Below are positions 43,354 through 53,690 of a stretch of DNA of 64,000 nucleotides, piece by piece. The notes under the pieces were generated by a model, which saw only the letters and a list, made by a program, of their open reading frames with translations, ran no database searches and had not been told where the DNA came from. The first letter of the stretch is position 1, and each line of letters opens with the position of its first letter. Where the stretch lies: NCBI GenBank assembly GCA_949825045.1, contig OX463806.1:40448208-40512207 (forward strand). The letters are read 5' to 3'. The translations under genes were made by a program, and so were the position numbers. Source of the DNA: Argyresthia goedartella. Its lineage: Eukaryota > Arthropoda > Insecta > Lepidoptera > Argyresthiidae.

Positions 43354-43515
43354 TTATTTAAGGTACAAGCAGCACTCATTTGCAGGTTTTATGCAGTATA
43401 GTCTGTTTTTGCGATCCATGGCGTATATTGGTCCTGGCTTCCTAAAACAGGCTTTTTTGCAGAAGGGGTACCACCCAATCAAAAGAATAGTATAGAAAAT
43501 TAGTGCACAGAACAT
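43354..43515 (-). CDS. Putative small secreted cysteine-rich peptide (53 aa)
   Basis: ATG complementary to 43513-43515, stop complementary to 43354-43356. The first 16-19 residues (MFCALIFYTILLIGWYPFC) look like a signal peptide. The mature part is basic and cysteine-rich (CRKPGPIYAMD-like core, then RLYCIKPANECCLYLK) and faintly recalls Kazal-type inhibitors (PxYxxD..NEC) but with fewer cysteines. A polyadenylation-like AATAAA overlaps the stop. Upstream, CTCCTGTAATTTCAG just before the ATG could be a splice acceptor, so this may instead be a last exon. A TATA-like TTTATATA lies about 145 bp upstream. No homologue is recognised with certainty. Confidence 0.45.
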   Translation of the reverse strand: MFCALIFYTILLIGWYPFCKKACFRKPGPIYAMDRKNRLYCIKPANECCLYLK

Positions 43516-44318
43516 CACAGGACCTGAAATTACAGGAGGTTTATTGATATTATTTACATTGTTGGATTAGGCTTATAGGTACCTACTTATTAACATAGGT
43601 GCCATCCTTTACCTACCATACCTATTACCAATCTAGGTAATAGTATGAGTACCTAGGTATATAAATACCTACTCAGTTCGTATCAAGACTATTCAAGACC
43701 AACCTATTCTCTCTTAGACTGTAAGTCCTCGTCATAGCTCTTCAAAATCCACTGATTCTGACCGAAGGTTTACAAGGTTCTGACTTTTCCACATAGAAAA
43801 TTATCATTACTTCTACACAATGATGAATTTTATCTGGGTTTTCATGGGGATACTGATAAAATGTATGTATAATGGATTTCTCGGGTTTATGTTTGACAAG
43901 TAGACTAACCTCAATAATTATTAAGCAAAGAGTTTCGTTATTTTGAGCTTATTCTAGAAGAGAGACCTCTATGGAGTACCATGTCTCTTGAATCCAGCGA
44001 AGATCCTAAATCTATGCTTGATTCAATCTATATACGTAATATCCCTATATAGTTTGTGCAATCTATTCATGACTTGATGGAGAGAAAACGAGCATGGTAG
44101 ACTTCCGAACAAGGGCAGGATCGCTTGGCACTATAGCCTCCATCCACCATATTTAGATCGCTTGAAACACCACAGGATGATGATGGTGATGCCTTCCGAG
44201 CATTATACATTTTTATCTATGTTCCGAGCCTTCTTGCAGCCTTGTCATGTAATTCAGACCAAACATCTAGGAATGAATGACAATCGCTTTCGTAAGTTTA
44301 CCAGATGAACGAATCTCT
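43516..44318. other. Non-coding stretch with promoter-like motifs
   Basis: TATATAAATA at about 43658-43667 and a strong donor-like ACTGTAAGT near 43720 lie on the plus strand. An ATG at 43820 opens a 28-codon hydrophobic frame (MMNFIWVFMGILIK..) containing a donor-like GTATGT. These could be a 5' exon, but no continuation was found. Confidence 0.2.
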
Positions 44319-44773
44319 GCAACGTAGATCTCACCGCTTGTTCTAAAAGCTTCATTCGATCTAACAAAGAGGGCGCTACCAGTTCAGCTAATTTGTAGGT
44401 GTAAGCTGACTTTATGATCAAGTTTGTGTCTTCTATTTAGTGCATTTGCCCCAACATAGATGGCACTATATGCAACGTAGACCTTCACAGCTAGTTTTAA
44501 AATATATTTTCAAACTTCATTCACCGTAACAGAGAGGGCGCTACGTACATGTTGGTACCCAGTTCCGCTATTCGGCTATTTTGCTGACTATAGTCAAGTG
44601 TGTCCTCTATTTAGTCCCTATATCCCATCGTAGATGGCTCTGTAATCAACTTAGATTTTCACATGTTAAAGAATCTTTCCAAGCTTCATTTACCCTAACA
44701 TAGATGGCGCTACAGGTACTATTTCAGCTATCATGTCTTTAACTGCTGACTATAAGATCAAGTTTGTGTGTTC
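44319..44773. repeat. Three-copy tandem repeat, ~150-170 bp unit
   Basis: Three diverged units start near 44319, 44471 and 44645. Each has AACNTAGA..TTCAC, then CTTCATT..CCNTAACA..GGCGCTAC, then CAGCTA..GCTGACTATA..ATCAAGTNTGTG. It is non-coding; its origin is unknown. Confidence 0.75.
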
Positions 44774-45079
44774 CTAAAAAAGTATGCTACGAGTAAGACT
44801 TGTGGTATTGACTTTATCAACATGCTTTGGGTTGCAGCTTGCGTTACAATTTTTGCGTTATTTAGGTAAATAGTTATTTATTCACTTTAGAGATGCAAAA
44901 CTATAATCGTAGTTCAAAAGCTGTTAGAGGTAATCGTAGTTAACAACTTGTGTTGTTTCTTTCCTGTTCGATTTCATTACATACATTATACTCAGTTGCA
45001 CTAATAACGTATTGTTTTTAATGAAAATAACTTTTATAAATAATTTAGGTACAAGATATCGCAGAATATTGTAATCCCG

Positions 45080-45295
45080 CTAATATTATATATACAAAAG
45101 CTTGTGTGTGTGCGTGTATATGTTTGTTACTCTCTCACGCTGAAACGGCTGGATGTATTCGAATAACATTTGGAATGTATATTAGCTTATACCCTGACTT
45201 AACATAGGCTACCTTTTACACGGCTGGTACATTCCAAAGCATGACGTTAAAACGGAATACCACGCGGGTGGAGACGCGGGCAAAAGCTAGCAAGT
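45080..45295 (+). repeat. Helitron-like or SINE-like lepidopteran repeat
   Basis: Starts CTAATATTATATATACAAAAG and ends GCGGGCAAAAGCTAGCAAG, with CTCACGCTGAAACGGCTGGA and ACATAGGCTACCTTTTA between. This is the pattern of a very abundant short repeat of Lepidoptera, sometimes grouped with non-autonomous Helitrons because it ends near CTAG. Some bases are decayed. Confidence 0.5.
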
Positions 45296-45484
45296 CATAA
45301 AATAAAATATTAATGTGAATGGTTTTTGTAACTCCATATAGGAACCATAACATAAGGCACCTTTAGCAGTCGAATGTCACTTAAGCAGTCTTCTTCATAG
45401 TCTTTATTTTTAATGGCGGTCTAACATCTAGTTAATATCGCCAATGTCAAATGTCATCTCTCTTTTTTTTCATTCCTTTTTTAG

Positions 45485-45607
45485 AAACTTCCGTCTTCCA
45501 TCCAAGTTTCAGAAATGGCAAGCATTTACTGCAGTTAAGAAAGAAGAGAATAAGAGGGAAGCGGTAAAACGAGAAATAGCGAAACCACTGGTCATGGGAA
45601 AACATTA
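45485..45607 (+). other. Possible terminal exon (40 codons)
   Basis: A strong pyrimidine tract and acceptor (TTTTTTTTCATTCCTTTTTTAG, 45463-45484) are followed by an open frame reading NFRLPSKFQKWQAF..KREIAKPLVMGKH to TAA at 45605-45607. The peptide is highly basic. No upstream exon was identified. It may be chance. Confidence 0.2.
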
Positions 45608-45826
45608 ATTGGGCAGAGCCGGGAAATTATACATAGAGTGTTCATTCATTTACTCAAAAACCTCAAACTGGGTAATGGTAATTTGGCAATGAGTGAACAG
45701 TGGCTCAAGCAGTTATAATTACCAGAGTGAAAAAGTGTTCTGGTTCATATAAAATGAACCTAATTGATTAAATATAAGAACCACTGACAGTTCGATTCAC
45801 ATACTTTTTGCTTCCTACTCTGAACA

Positions 45827-46042
45827 ATGTTACTTCAGAAGTTAGGTACCGGAATCGTGACAGCCACCATACTGCGAATAGTCACTGACGTTTTCAAGGA
45901 CACTGCCAAGAGATATAGAGAAATTAGAGAACTGTCATCATCAGAACGATCCAATTCATCATCAATCACCCATCACGCCAGCCATGTTCGTGACACCGGC
46001 CACATAATCATCAGGAACCCCGACCAGTACAAATTAAAGTAA
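45827..46042 (+). CDS. Hypothetical 71-residue ORF
   Basis: ATG at 45827, preceded by ACAGTTCGATTCACATAC and an AAATATAAGAA TATA-like element about 55 bp upstream. The product starts with a mildly hydrophobic stretch (MLLQKLGTGIVTATILRIV) and is then charged and Ser/His-rich. A family-A repeat begins right after the stop. No recognised domain; weak support. Confidence 0.2.
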   Translation: MLLQKLGTGIVTATILRIVTDVFKDTAKRYREIRELSSSERSNSSSITHHASHVRDTGHIIIRNPDQYKLK

Positions 46043-46060
46043 TTTAAGCATATTAGTTTT

Positions 46061-46395
46061 TGGCTTATGTTTAAACGATTAGGTACCAAAAACGCACCTA
46101 TTTTACTACCAATAAATTCGAAATTACTGCCAGAATGGATAAATGTCCAACAAATTGTGTTTGGATAAATGATCACCAAACTTCTTTTTATGTTTTGTGT
46201 ACTTAAGTTTATGTTTTAAGTATTTTTTGTTGTTCTTACATGTTCAACCTAACACGAAGAATAAAGGGGGCTTCGCTTCGCTCACCCCCTTTACCCTTCA
46301 CCTAAGCTGCCGCAGTATTTTGCCCTGATATTTTTAGCAACTTTTGGTGTTCATTTATCCATTTTGGGTAGAAAAAAATATTTTGGTGGTCATTA
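46061..46395 (+). repeat. Interspersed hairpin repeat, copy 2 (family A)
   Basis: From TGGCTTATGTTTAAACGATTA to ATTTTGGTGGTCATTAT. It contains inverted subterminal motifs GGATAAATGATCACCAAA and TTTTGGTGTTCATTTATCC and a central hairpin AAAGGGGG-(CTTCGCTTCGCTCA)-CCCCCTTT. Confidence 0.85.
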
Positions 46396-46640
46396 TAATT
46401 GTTGCCTTAGTTTTTCTCATTTGTTCGGCTGAATTTTCGATCTTTGTAAAAAAATAATCAACGGCGTCCTAAATTTTTGCCTTCTGTAGATGTAGTGACT
46501 TACCTGTAAAGATATTACATGCTTCTATCCATATCTTGCAATATCCATATATTACGTTAGTTATTTTTTTTGTTGTAATCTATTATAATTCATTCATTCG
46601 TTCATCAATCACCTTTTTTCAGTCAGTACATGGTGCGATT

Positions 46641-46661
46641 AAAAAAAAAAAAAAAAAAAAA
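46641..46661 (+). repeat. Poly(A) run
   Basis: 21 consecutive A after GTGCGATT. It could be the tail of a retroposed sequence, but nothing recognisable precedes it. Confidence 0.7.
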
Positions 46662-46951
46662 CATTCACATCAACACAGCCTGCGAAGTCTGTACCTACCG
46701 ATGTTTTGAGTCCAAAACCTCTTCGTCTGCCCCTTAGGGGATCGTGCGCACGTCAACAATGGCACCTATGCCCACCTTTGTTCCCGCTTGGAGGCGCTGG
46801 CGTCGTTGAAGGCAAAGAGTTTCATCATCTGAGGTTAGGTTAAAAAACGTCACGTGATCTTCGAAATACACTTGACACTGGCAAAATTACCCTCAAATGA
46901 GGTTAGCACGCCATTTAATAAAAGAAGACGAAGATATGATTGGACGATTTG

Positions 46952-47267
46952 TTAAGCTGGCTTCCCACGGTGCGTAATTCTGCGGATTGTCGCGCACGGC
47001 CGACGACTACGGACAGCGACTCACCGCGCACAAGGCTCTTCCAACGGTGCGTTTCAGTCTGTGTGGGTCTTGAGATTCGAAGCCATCTTGTTAAGCACTC
47101 AGCACGAGCTCGCACCGCACCTTTGAAGTTACAGTCTCGCCGCGGATCGGACGCACCGCGACGGACGTGTCTGCGCTACCACGGACGATACTCTTCCCAT
47201 GGTGCGTCGCTGCGGGCTGGTTCGCGTCCGTCCGCAGTATCACGCACCGTGGGGAGCCACCTTTATT
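46952..47267. mobile_element. MITE with ~40-bp inverted ends
   Basis: Left end AGCTGGCTTCCCACGGTGCG and right end (inward) AGGTGGCTCCCCACGGTGCG, each continuing with a matching TA..TCTGCGGA or TACTGCGGACGG. The interior is GC-rich with more CCACGGTGCG-like motifs. Frames across it (46915-47269 on both strands) are by-products of the high GC content. The target duplication is not clear. Confidence 0.75.
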
Positions 47268-48775
47268 AGACTATAGACAACCTCCAACGACACCAGTGCT
47301 AGCAGTAGCAGTGCAGTACAATTACAAGTGTAGGTAACTTCTGAATTCTTAATTAACCAAGTTACGATGCGTCAACTTGGCTAGTTTTACATAGCTGCGG
47401 CAATAGGCTAGCCCCCTGTTGCGCAAAAAGTGCCACTGTACTGTACCTGTAAGAGGCGGTTTTGTTTGTTTACGATTTTCATTTTTTTTGTGTCGTATTG
47501 TATTGTAATAGGAGGTGACTGGGGGTGAGGGGGCCGAGAGTACAGGTTCGAATAATATTCGGTGGGTCGCTCTGTGGGAAAAAGTTAATCTGATCTCATC
47601 GGTTTATCCGGGACACAACAGTGCATCTGCCAACCCTATTGGGAAAAGGGGTTCGCAATGTATTTATGATGTGCTATCATTTAAAAAACTTTTATACCTA
47701 CAGACAGAAGGGCTTTGTCGGAAAAAGTCTCACTCAAGCCTTTCCTCGGACGCCAGGAAAACTGTAGAGTATGCTGACTATATACGATTCGAAATGAAAG
47801 TTATTTCATACTTATTTAATTTTCATTATTCTGGAGCTTGAACTAAGGTTTTTGAATTGGAAAAGAGAATAAGATTGGAAATTTAATCAACTATGGAAAT
47901 TGAAGGATTCCTCACGATGTAAGGAGTTAGTATTTATCACTTTTTATTTTTACCAGGTCCTAGCCTAGTCTGTAGGTTCACAATAAACGAGAGCCTTATG
48001 AAAGTTTTATGAAGTGAAGCAATACATACATTTTTTGATGTTTATTCTTTTCCTGCCGCTTATTTTAGCTGTCAAAGTTTTGTTCTTGGACAAACAAACT
48101 TATTTTTACAAACGTCGACTCCACAAGCCACTCTGTGCCCTGTCCGCTCCAGTTCTGAAATATAAATGAAGAAAAGATGCGCCAAACATCAATATTGGAA
48201 AATTCCTTCTTGTCCGATCGCTCGAAAATTCCCCGATATTATAGAAGCTTCAGGCCCAGTTTAAAAACACGGGATTGCTTTTCGAGAACAATTCCTCTTT
48301 TAGAATACTTAATGCTAATACCTGTTTTTACGATGTAAGTACACTGCATTTCCTTTCGGCTTTTTGGTCGGTCTTTGGAGCAGGCTTCGATTATTGCTGA
48401 AAGCTTATTTTTGTTACTACTGTCCTTCTCTGCGGAAACTTTTAGCAGCTATAGCTTGAAAAAGTTAAGTTAAATTTAAAAATCAATCCAAAATAGGCTT
48501 TATCTCATTGCTTTATAACAATTTTATGATTATTGACGTGGTTGTCTTAGACTTTTATGCCATAAAGACAACTTTTTTTTGTAGAGAGGTGTTCCGGAAA
48601 GTTTTCCTTTTATCTTTAGTCCGTTGTCCGAGAACGGAATTATGCTGTAAAACTCATGTTCCCCGTCGGTCCATCTGCGGCTAATGGCAATAAACTCTCT
48701 GATAGTAATTCTTACAGAACAAATTAAGCCGAATCGCCTCTAAGTGAGGGGGTCAGTTAAAAAAGCGACCACCTA
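47268..48775. other. No gene recognised
   Basis: A 108-codon frame at 47515-47841 has no recognisable domain and no repeat signature; its composition is not convincing. No known repeat was identified elsewhere in the stretch. Confidence 0.35.
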
Positions 48776-49095
48776 ATCAGGCCCGCGGGCTCGCGTTACG
48801 CACTTACATAATGAAAGGGGGAAGCGGCGGCGGCGGCGGCGGCGGGGGGTCGGGGGGGGGGCGTCATCTGCGTACCCCGGTCCAGCGGGCCCCGATCGAT
48901 AATACGTGTGGACTTCTATGTAAAAACCTCCTGCACGCTCGGAGGACGCCGACCATAAGTGTCGAGAAGCGAGTCGCCCCCAGGGAGGCACGAAATATCT
49001 TCAATTTTCGAGAGAAAATTTTCCAATGCGGGGGGCGCCGGCGGCGGCAGGTCCGGGCGGAAGGGTGACTCGCTCGCTACCCTTGCGCTCGGACC
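48776..49095. other. GC-rich block with (GGC)n
   Basis: A (GGC)n microsatellite (about 48825-48846) and long G-runs lie within a 300-bp GC-rich island in AT-rich DNA. The frames here are repeat artefacts (poly-Gly). It could be a promoter, 5' UTR or conserved regulatory block. Confidence 0.45.
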
Positions 49096-49516
49096 AAGCT
49101 CGTGTCCGAAAAACCCTGCCTCTTAATTGAATTTTGAGATTTGCGTTTCGTTTCACTGTGTGATGATAACTTCTTGTGTTTCATTAAAGACTTTGTTGTA
49201 CCTACAGAGTCCATCATCGTCAAGGTCATTATCATCATAAATCATCGCATTTTGTTTATTTCGTTTTGTAACTTTTTGTTCAGCTGCCAACTAATATTTT
49301 TTTTGGACTAACCCATGATTATAATAAATGCGTTATCAAATGTACTTACGTGTGTTTAATTTAACTAATTTAGAAAGTATATTTTCAAGTTACTCTTTAG
49401 CCGTTAGTACAACTGAAAGTTTACATAATTCTGGAGATCTTTTAGTACCTATAAAACCATGTCATCAGAACAAGTTTATTTTCAACTTTTCATTACAAAT
49501 CTGCTGCTCGCTAGAC

Positions 49517-49930
49517 TAAAAAAAACCGGTCAAGTGCGAGTCTAAATCGCGCACGAAGGGTTCCGTACCACCGTTCAATGGAAGCGACGGTGTGGAGTGA
49601 ATAGTTTGGATTTTACACAGCAAAATATTGTTTACAAAGTTATTGGTGCGGTTACTTTCACACTCCATGTACGTAACCAGGTGCATCCATAAGTTTGTTT
49701 GTGGTATTGTTGTATGGGAGCCCCCTTAAATATTTATTTTATCCTGTTTTTTAGTATTTGTTGTTATAGCGGCAACAGAAATACATAATCTGTGAAAATT
49801 TCAACTCTCTAGCTAGCTAGGTTCTTGAGATACAGCCTGGTGACAGAAGGACGGACGGACGGACGGACGGACAGCGAAGTCTTAGTAATAGGGTCCCGTT
49901 TGGAACCCTTCGGGTACGGAACCCTAAAAA
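49517..49930 (+). repeat. Common lepidopteran interspersed repeat (CCGGTCAAGTGCGAG type), copy 1
   Basis: Begins AAAACCGGTCAAGTGCGAGT and GCGCACGAAGGGTTCCGTAC, contains GATACAGCCTGGTGACAG and a (GGAC)n tract (49850-49874), and ends GGGTACGGAACCCTAAAAA. It is non-coding and full length. Confidence 0.8.
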
Positions 49931-50272
49931 CGTGTTATGGAGCGCATGCTTTACTTTAGGATTATGTCTACTTACTTCAACTTTTATTTTTTATTGGTAG
50001 ATACTATTGTGGTAGTCGTAAAAAAAACTTCCATCAGCCGGCACTGAGCCAGCAAGATGTAGTATGGCTCAATCTTACTGTGGTATTTGGGTCTCCTGGT
50101 GGGTATATTAAGAGTCTCCATATTAGATTCTGTTACCCACCAACGTTGAAAGCAGTATTAAAAATGTAAAAGCTAGGATAAAATAAACATAAATTCCACA
50201 ATAAGTATTTAATCTCAAAAACTTTTCTTCATCTTCAATACACGAACGATCAAATCGAACTTATATAACAAT

Positions 50273-50532
50273 CGACGACCCGAATGGCCGAGTCGGCAGC
50301 GACCTTGCCTATGAGGCCAAGGGTCCCGGGTTCGAGTCCCGGTGGGGGCAAATATTTTTTTGATGAAAACGGATGTTTGTACCCTAGTCATGGTTGTTTA
50401 TCTATCTAAATATAATATTTATCTATATAAGTATGTGTATCGTTGTCTAGTACCCAAGATACAGGGAATCCTAGTTTGGGGCTAGATGTACAATGTGTGT
50501 AAATAGTGTCCAAGGTATTATAGATATTAATG
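50273..50532 (+). repeat. tRNA-derived SINE
   Basis: A box TGGCCGAGTCGG (50285-50296) matches TRGCNNAGYNGG and B box GGTTCGAGTCC (50329-50339) matches GGTTCGANTCC, at tRNA spacing. The body has CAAATATTTTTTTGATGAA, ATCGTTGTCTAGTACCC and a GTGTCCAAGGTATTATAG end. The would-be acceptor arms do not pair, so it is not a tRNA gene. The Pol III promoter could still be active. Confidence 0.8.
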
Positions 50533-52180
50533 ACCCCGGCATCGAATGTGTGTCTCCTCGCCCCAGGCTCAAAGCTCTGTTTCCCTGCGGCTGGCTAAAG
50601 ATCGATATATTTCTGGCCATAAGTCCAACTATAACCAACCAAACTTGGCGAAGATCGGCTCGCTGGTCACTATTCATACCACTACCCTATTCGTATTTAA
50701 AGTAGTATTTGAACGCACATCAAAAATATCGGAGGCACCAATTTTATCAACAGAAAACTGAACTGCAAACTTCTGCTTATTATTGTTTTTTTACATTTAC
50801 ATGTCAACCTATCACGAAGGCTAAGGCTTCGCTCACTCCTTTTAACTACTAGATTCGTGCTGAAATTTTTTTGGTGCAATTTAGTATTTGTCATTAGTAT
50901 TTGCGCCGGGATGTTACTATGTTACGATATCTTGTTTTAAAGGATTCCCATACATCTGGAGACTTTTCCATACATATTTTTAACCTTGGAGTCAAGGCGT
51001 GTGAACTAACATGAACATTATCCATTTCTGGGCTGCTTGGCTGTAAATGATCAGTAAAGATTTTAATTAGAAAATCTATAGAACTGTTCCCTCCAAAATA
51101 ACTTTAAGCAGGCTTTAGAAGGTACATTCACTGCCAAACTTTATAAGTTCTCGAAAGGCGATATTCGGTCTTGTTCTCATACAATATGCAGAAAATCAAA
51201 TCTACCCCAGAGTTTCTTGGTCCGAATCTGCTAACAGATATTTGAACATTGAAGAAGTTGTCATGCGGTACTCTAACCCAAGTAACACAAAGGAATCCCT
51301 TTCGGAAGTTTGACCCTTTTGTAGCTACAAGTATAAGACATCATTAATATTATTCAGAAAACTTTACCCCGCCTATTAAAACACAAAATATTCCATCGCT
51401 CGATTCATCAAATGCCATATCAGCTGGACAAAAACAAAACCTACAAGCCAATACCAAAAAGTCGTCCCAAGAAAACAAAAGAAGGTTGCATAGTAAAAAA
51501 GAAAAACACTTTCCCGGTTTAAAAATCAAACGTGGTTTTAAGCAAAACACTGTTGCCGGGCAGAGCTCTCTCTCTCCTATTTGGAATCTACACACGAGTC
51601 TTATAAAATGTATTCTGCGACGCCGCTGGAAACCTATTTGGACTGGCCTACCTACCTACACAGTACGCAGGGCGGGCAGCTATAGTCCACGCACATGTAA
51701 AATAGGTACAGTCGACGCGGCGCGTGCTCTACTCGGCTCTACGTTTTTTGAGAATAGAAATTGAATATGTAGCTTAAATATATATTTAATAAAAATGTTA
51801 CACTCAGGAGTAGGTACAAGGAAAGCTAATGCTAATTTTACATTCTATTAAAGATGTCCCCGAATTCCCACATTAATCCGGTACTGCCCACAACAAAGAA
51901 AAAAAATCATCGTGTCAGATTATGTTTTTATTACTTTATAAATGTGAAAGTTTATGAGTTTCAATGATGAATCACTAAACGGGCTGAACGGAATTGAATG
52001 GAATTTTAAACATAGTGATCTGGATTATTATTTTTCAAACTGTTGACCCAGTTCAGTACCTATTCAGTTTTCTCTTTTACGGAATTCATAACTACATACT
52101 ATTGTTTGTAATTTTGATTGACCCCGGTTTCGTCTCTGGGCGCAAAAATCAAGTTTTTACAAAATGGCGGACAGTTCGGT
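50533..52180. other. No gene recognised; family-A core near 50790
   Basis: 50790-50876 keeps the family-A core (ACATGTCAACCTATCACGAAGG, then GGCTTCGCTCACTCCTTTTA), heavily decayed. Short frames elsewhere show no domain. Confidence 0.4.
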
Positions 52181-52204
52181 ATGCCGAAGACACCGCCGTC
52201 CCTT

Positions 52205-52370
52205 CGTAGCAGGTGTTGAAAGTGATTCTTTACTCGACATGCTAACCAAGTGAACAGTCTGGGGCACCTTGCTCCGCCCCTTATAGCGTGCTTCATCTTT
52301 TGATTCGACTTGCTAGCCATGTGAATTTTCCGGGGCGCCTTCCGACGCCTCTTATATCATGACTTCTTGG
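52205..52370. repeat. Two-copy tandem repeat, ~75-bp unit
   Basis: Units TCGACATGCTAACCAAGTGA..GGGGCACCTTGCTCCGCCCC and TCGACTTGCTAGCCATGTGA..GGGGCGCCTTCCGACGCCTC, each followed by TTATA. Each unit has a small GC hairpin. Confidence 0.6.
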
Positions 52371-52544
52371 ATGCAATATTTAATGCTAAGTTCATTTAGT
52401 AATTTTTCGCAAGAGGCTATCAAAAATACATCCATCCATCCTCAAACTCTCACGTTTATAAATTAGTAGGATAGAAAATGGCGTCAAATGCATGACTCGC
52501 TTGTGGTGCCTATATGTTGCTAACCGGAACATCTTGTAATGAAA

Positions 52545-52872
52545 TGGCTTATGTTTAAACGATTACCAAAAACGCACATATTTTACTACCAATAAATTCG
52601 AAATGACTGAGAATGGATAATGTCCACCAAATTGTGTTTGGATAAATGATCACCAAACTTCTTTTTATGTTTTGTGTACTTAAGTTTATGTTTTAGGTAT
52701 TTTTTGTTGTTCTTACATGTTCAACCTAACACGAAGGATAAAGGGGGCTTCGCTTCGCTCACCCCCTTTACCCTTCACCTAAGCTACCGCAGTATTTTGC
52801 CTGATATTTTTTACAACTTTTGGTGTTTTATTTTCCATTTTGGGTAGGAAAAAATATTTTGGTGATCATTAT
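52545..52872 (+). repeat. Interspersed hairpin repeat, copy 3 (family A)
   Basis: From TGGCTTATGTTTAAACGATTA to TTTTGGTGATCATTAT, close to copy 2, with the central hairpin GGGGGCTTCGCTTCGCTCACCCCC preserved. Confidence 0.85.
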
Positions 52873-53534
52873 ATTTGTTGCCTAATAAAATTATCAAATC
52901 TCTCTGTTCTAGAACTCTTGTATCTTTTGACACAAGATCCTAGGGGGTACCCGAGAATTGTTGACCATGAAAGGGGGTCGCGTACCCAATAAATTGAAAA
53001 CACTGATCTAGATCAATGTGTATGGTAACTTTTGTCTAGGTGAATGATAATTCCTAAGTCATTCTACATAACAAACAGACAAGATGCCGGGAACCAGCTG
53101 GTTATCGTGCCAAAAAATGAAATTCAGGAAAACACCTGAGTGCGAGTTTCAGATGGGTAAGCGCTTAATTGTGGGAAGCTACAAACACAAACTACTGAAC
53201 GCCACGTATGGTTCTGGAACCGTACGGACAAGAAACCGAGTTGATGACGACGACAATGATAATCATGGGGGTTGTTTTATCAGTATCAAAACATTCTCAG
53301 TTTCCACGGTCCTAATAATATTCGTACAACCTTTCCAAACCATCTCAAGTACTGCTGTTTCTGTGGTAGTGTGGAGCTAAGAGCAAATGTACGAGTACGT
53401 GTTGCATAGAAATGTTTTAGTATGTGCTGTTTAAACTGGAGCACAGTTCAAGCAATGTTGGCTGTAAGCAGCGTTCTGGGGGCTACTCCTCTGTTATATC
53501 TGCCCGTCCAAGATACATGCCTCGCATAGGCGCC

Positions 53535-53690
53535 TCGTATTACCGGCCGCGTCCAGGCGACCGCGGGGCGGGGCGGGGGTGGCGGGCGGCGCGGGCGGCG
53601 GGAGGCAGCACCCCCCTCCCGCGCCCACCGCCCGTCACCCCGCCCGCCCTACGACCACCCCACGCCATCTAGTGCGGCGACTAGCGCTAG
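53535..53690. other. GC-rich block
   Basis: About 150 bp of almost pure G and C (GGGGCGGGGCGGGGGTGGCGGG type) with Sp1-like GGGGCGGGG motifs, flanked by AT-rich DNA. The 82-codon frame over it has low complexity. It might be a CpG-rich promoter. Confidence 0.4.

Noticed and set aside
46915..47269. Arg/Ser-rich frames on both strands
   Set aside because: They fall exactly within the GC-rich MITE and reflect its composition.
47515..47841. 108-codon frame as a host gene
   Set aside because: No domain, no promoter or splice signals, and ordinary length for chance in this stretch.
48811..49068. Poly-glycine protein
   Set aside because: Product of the (GGC)n microsatellite.
50281..50349. tRNA gene
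   Set aside because: A and B boxes are perfect, but the acceptor arms do not pair and a SINE body follows, so it is a tRNA-derived SINE.
53084..53380. 98-codon frame with an Asp-rich run
   Set aside because: Mixed, non-conserved-looking composition with no recognised motif; kept out for lack of support.
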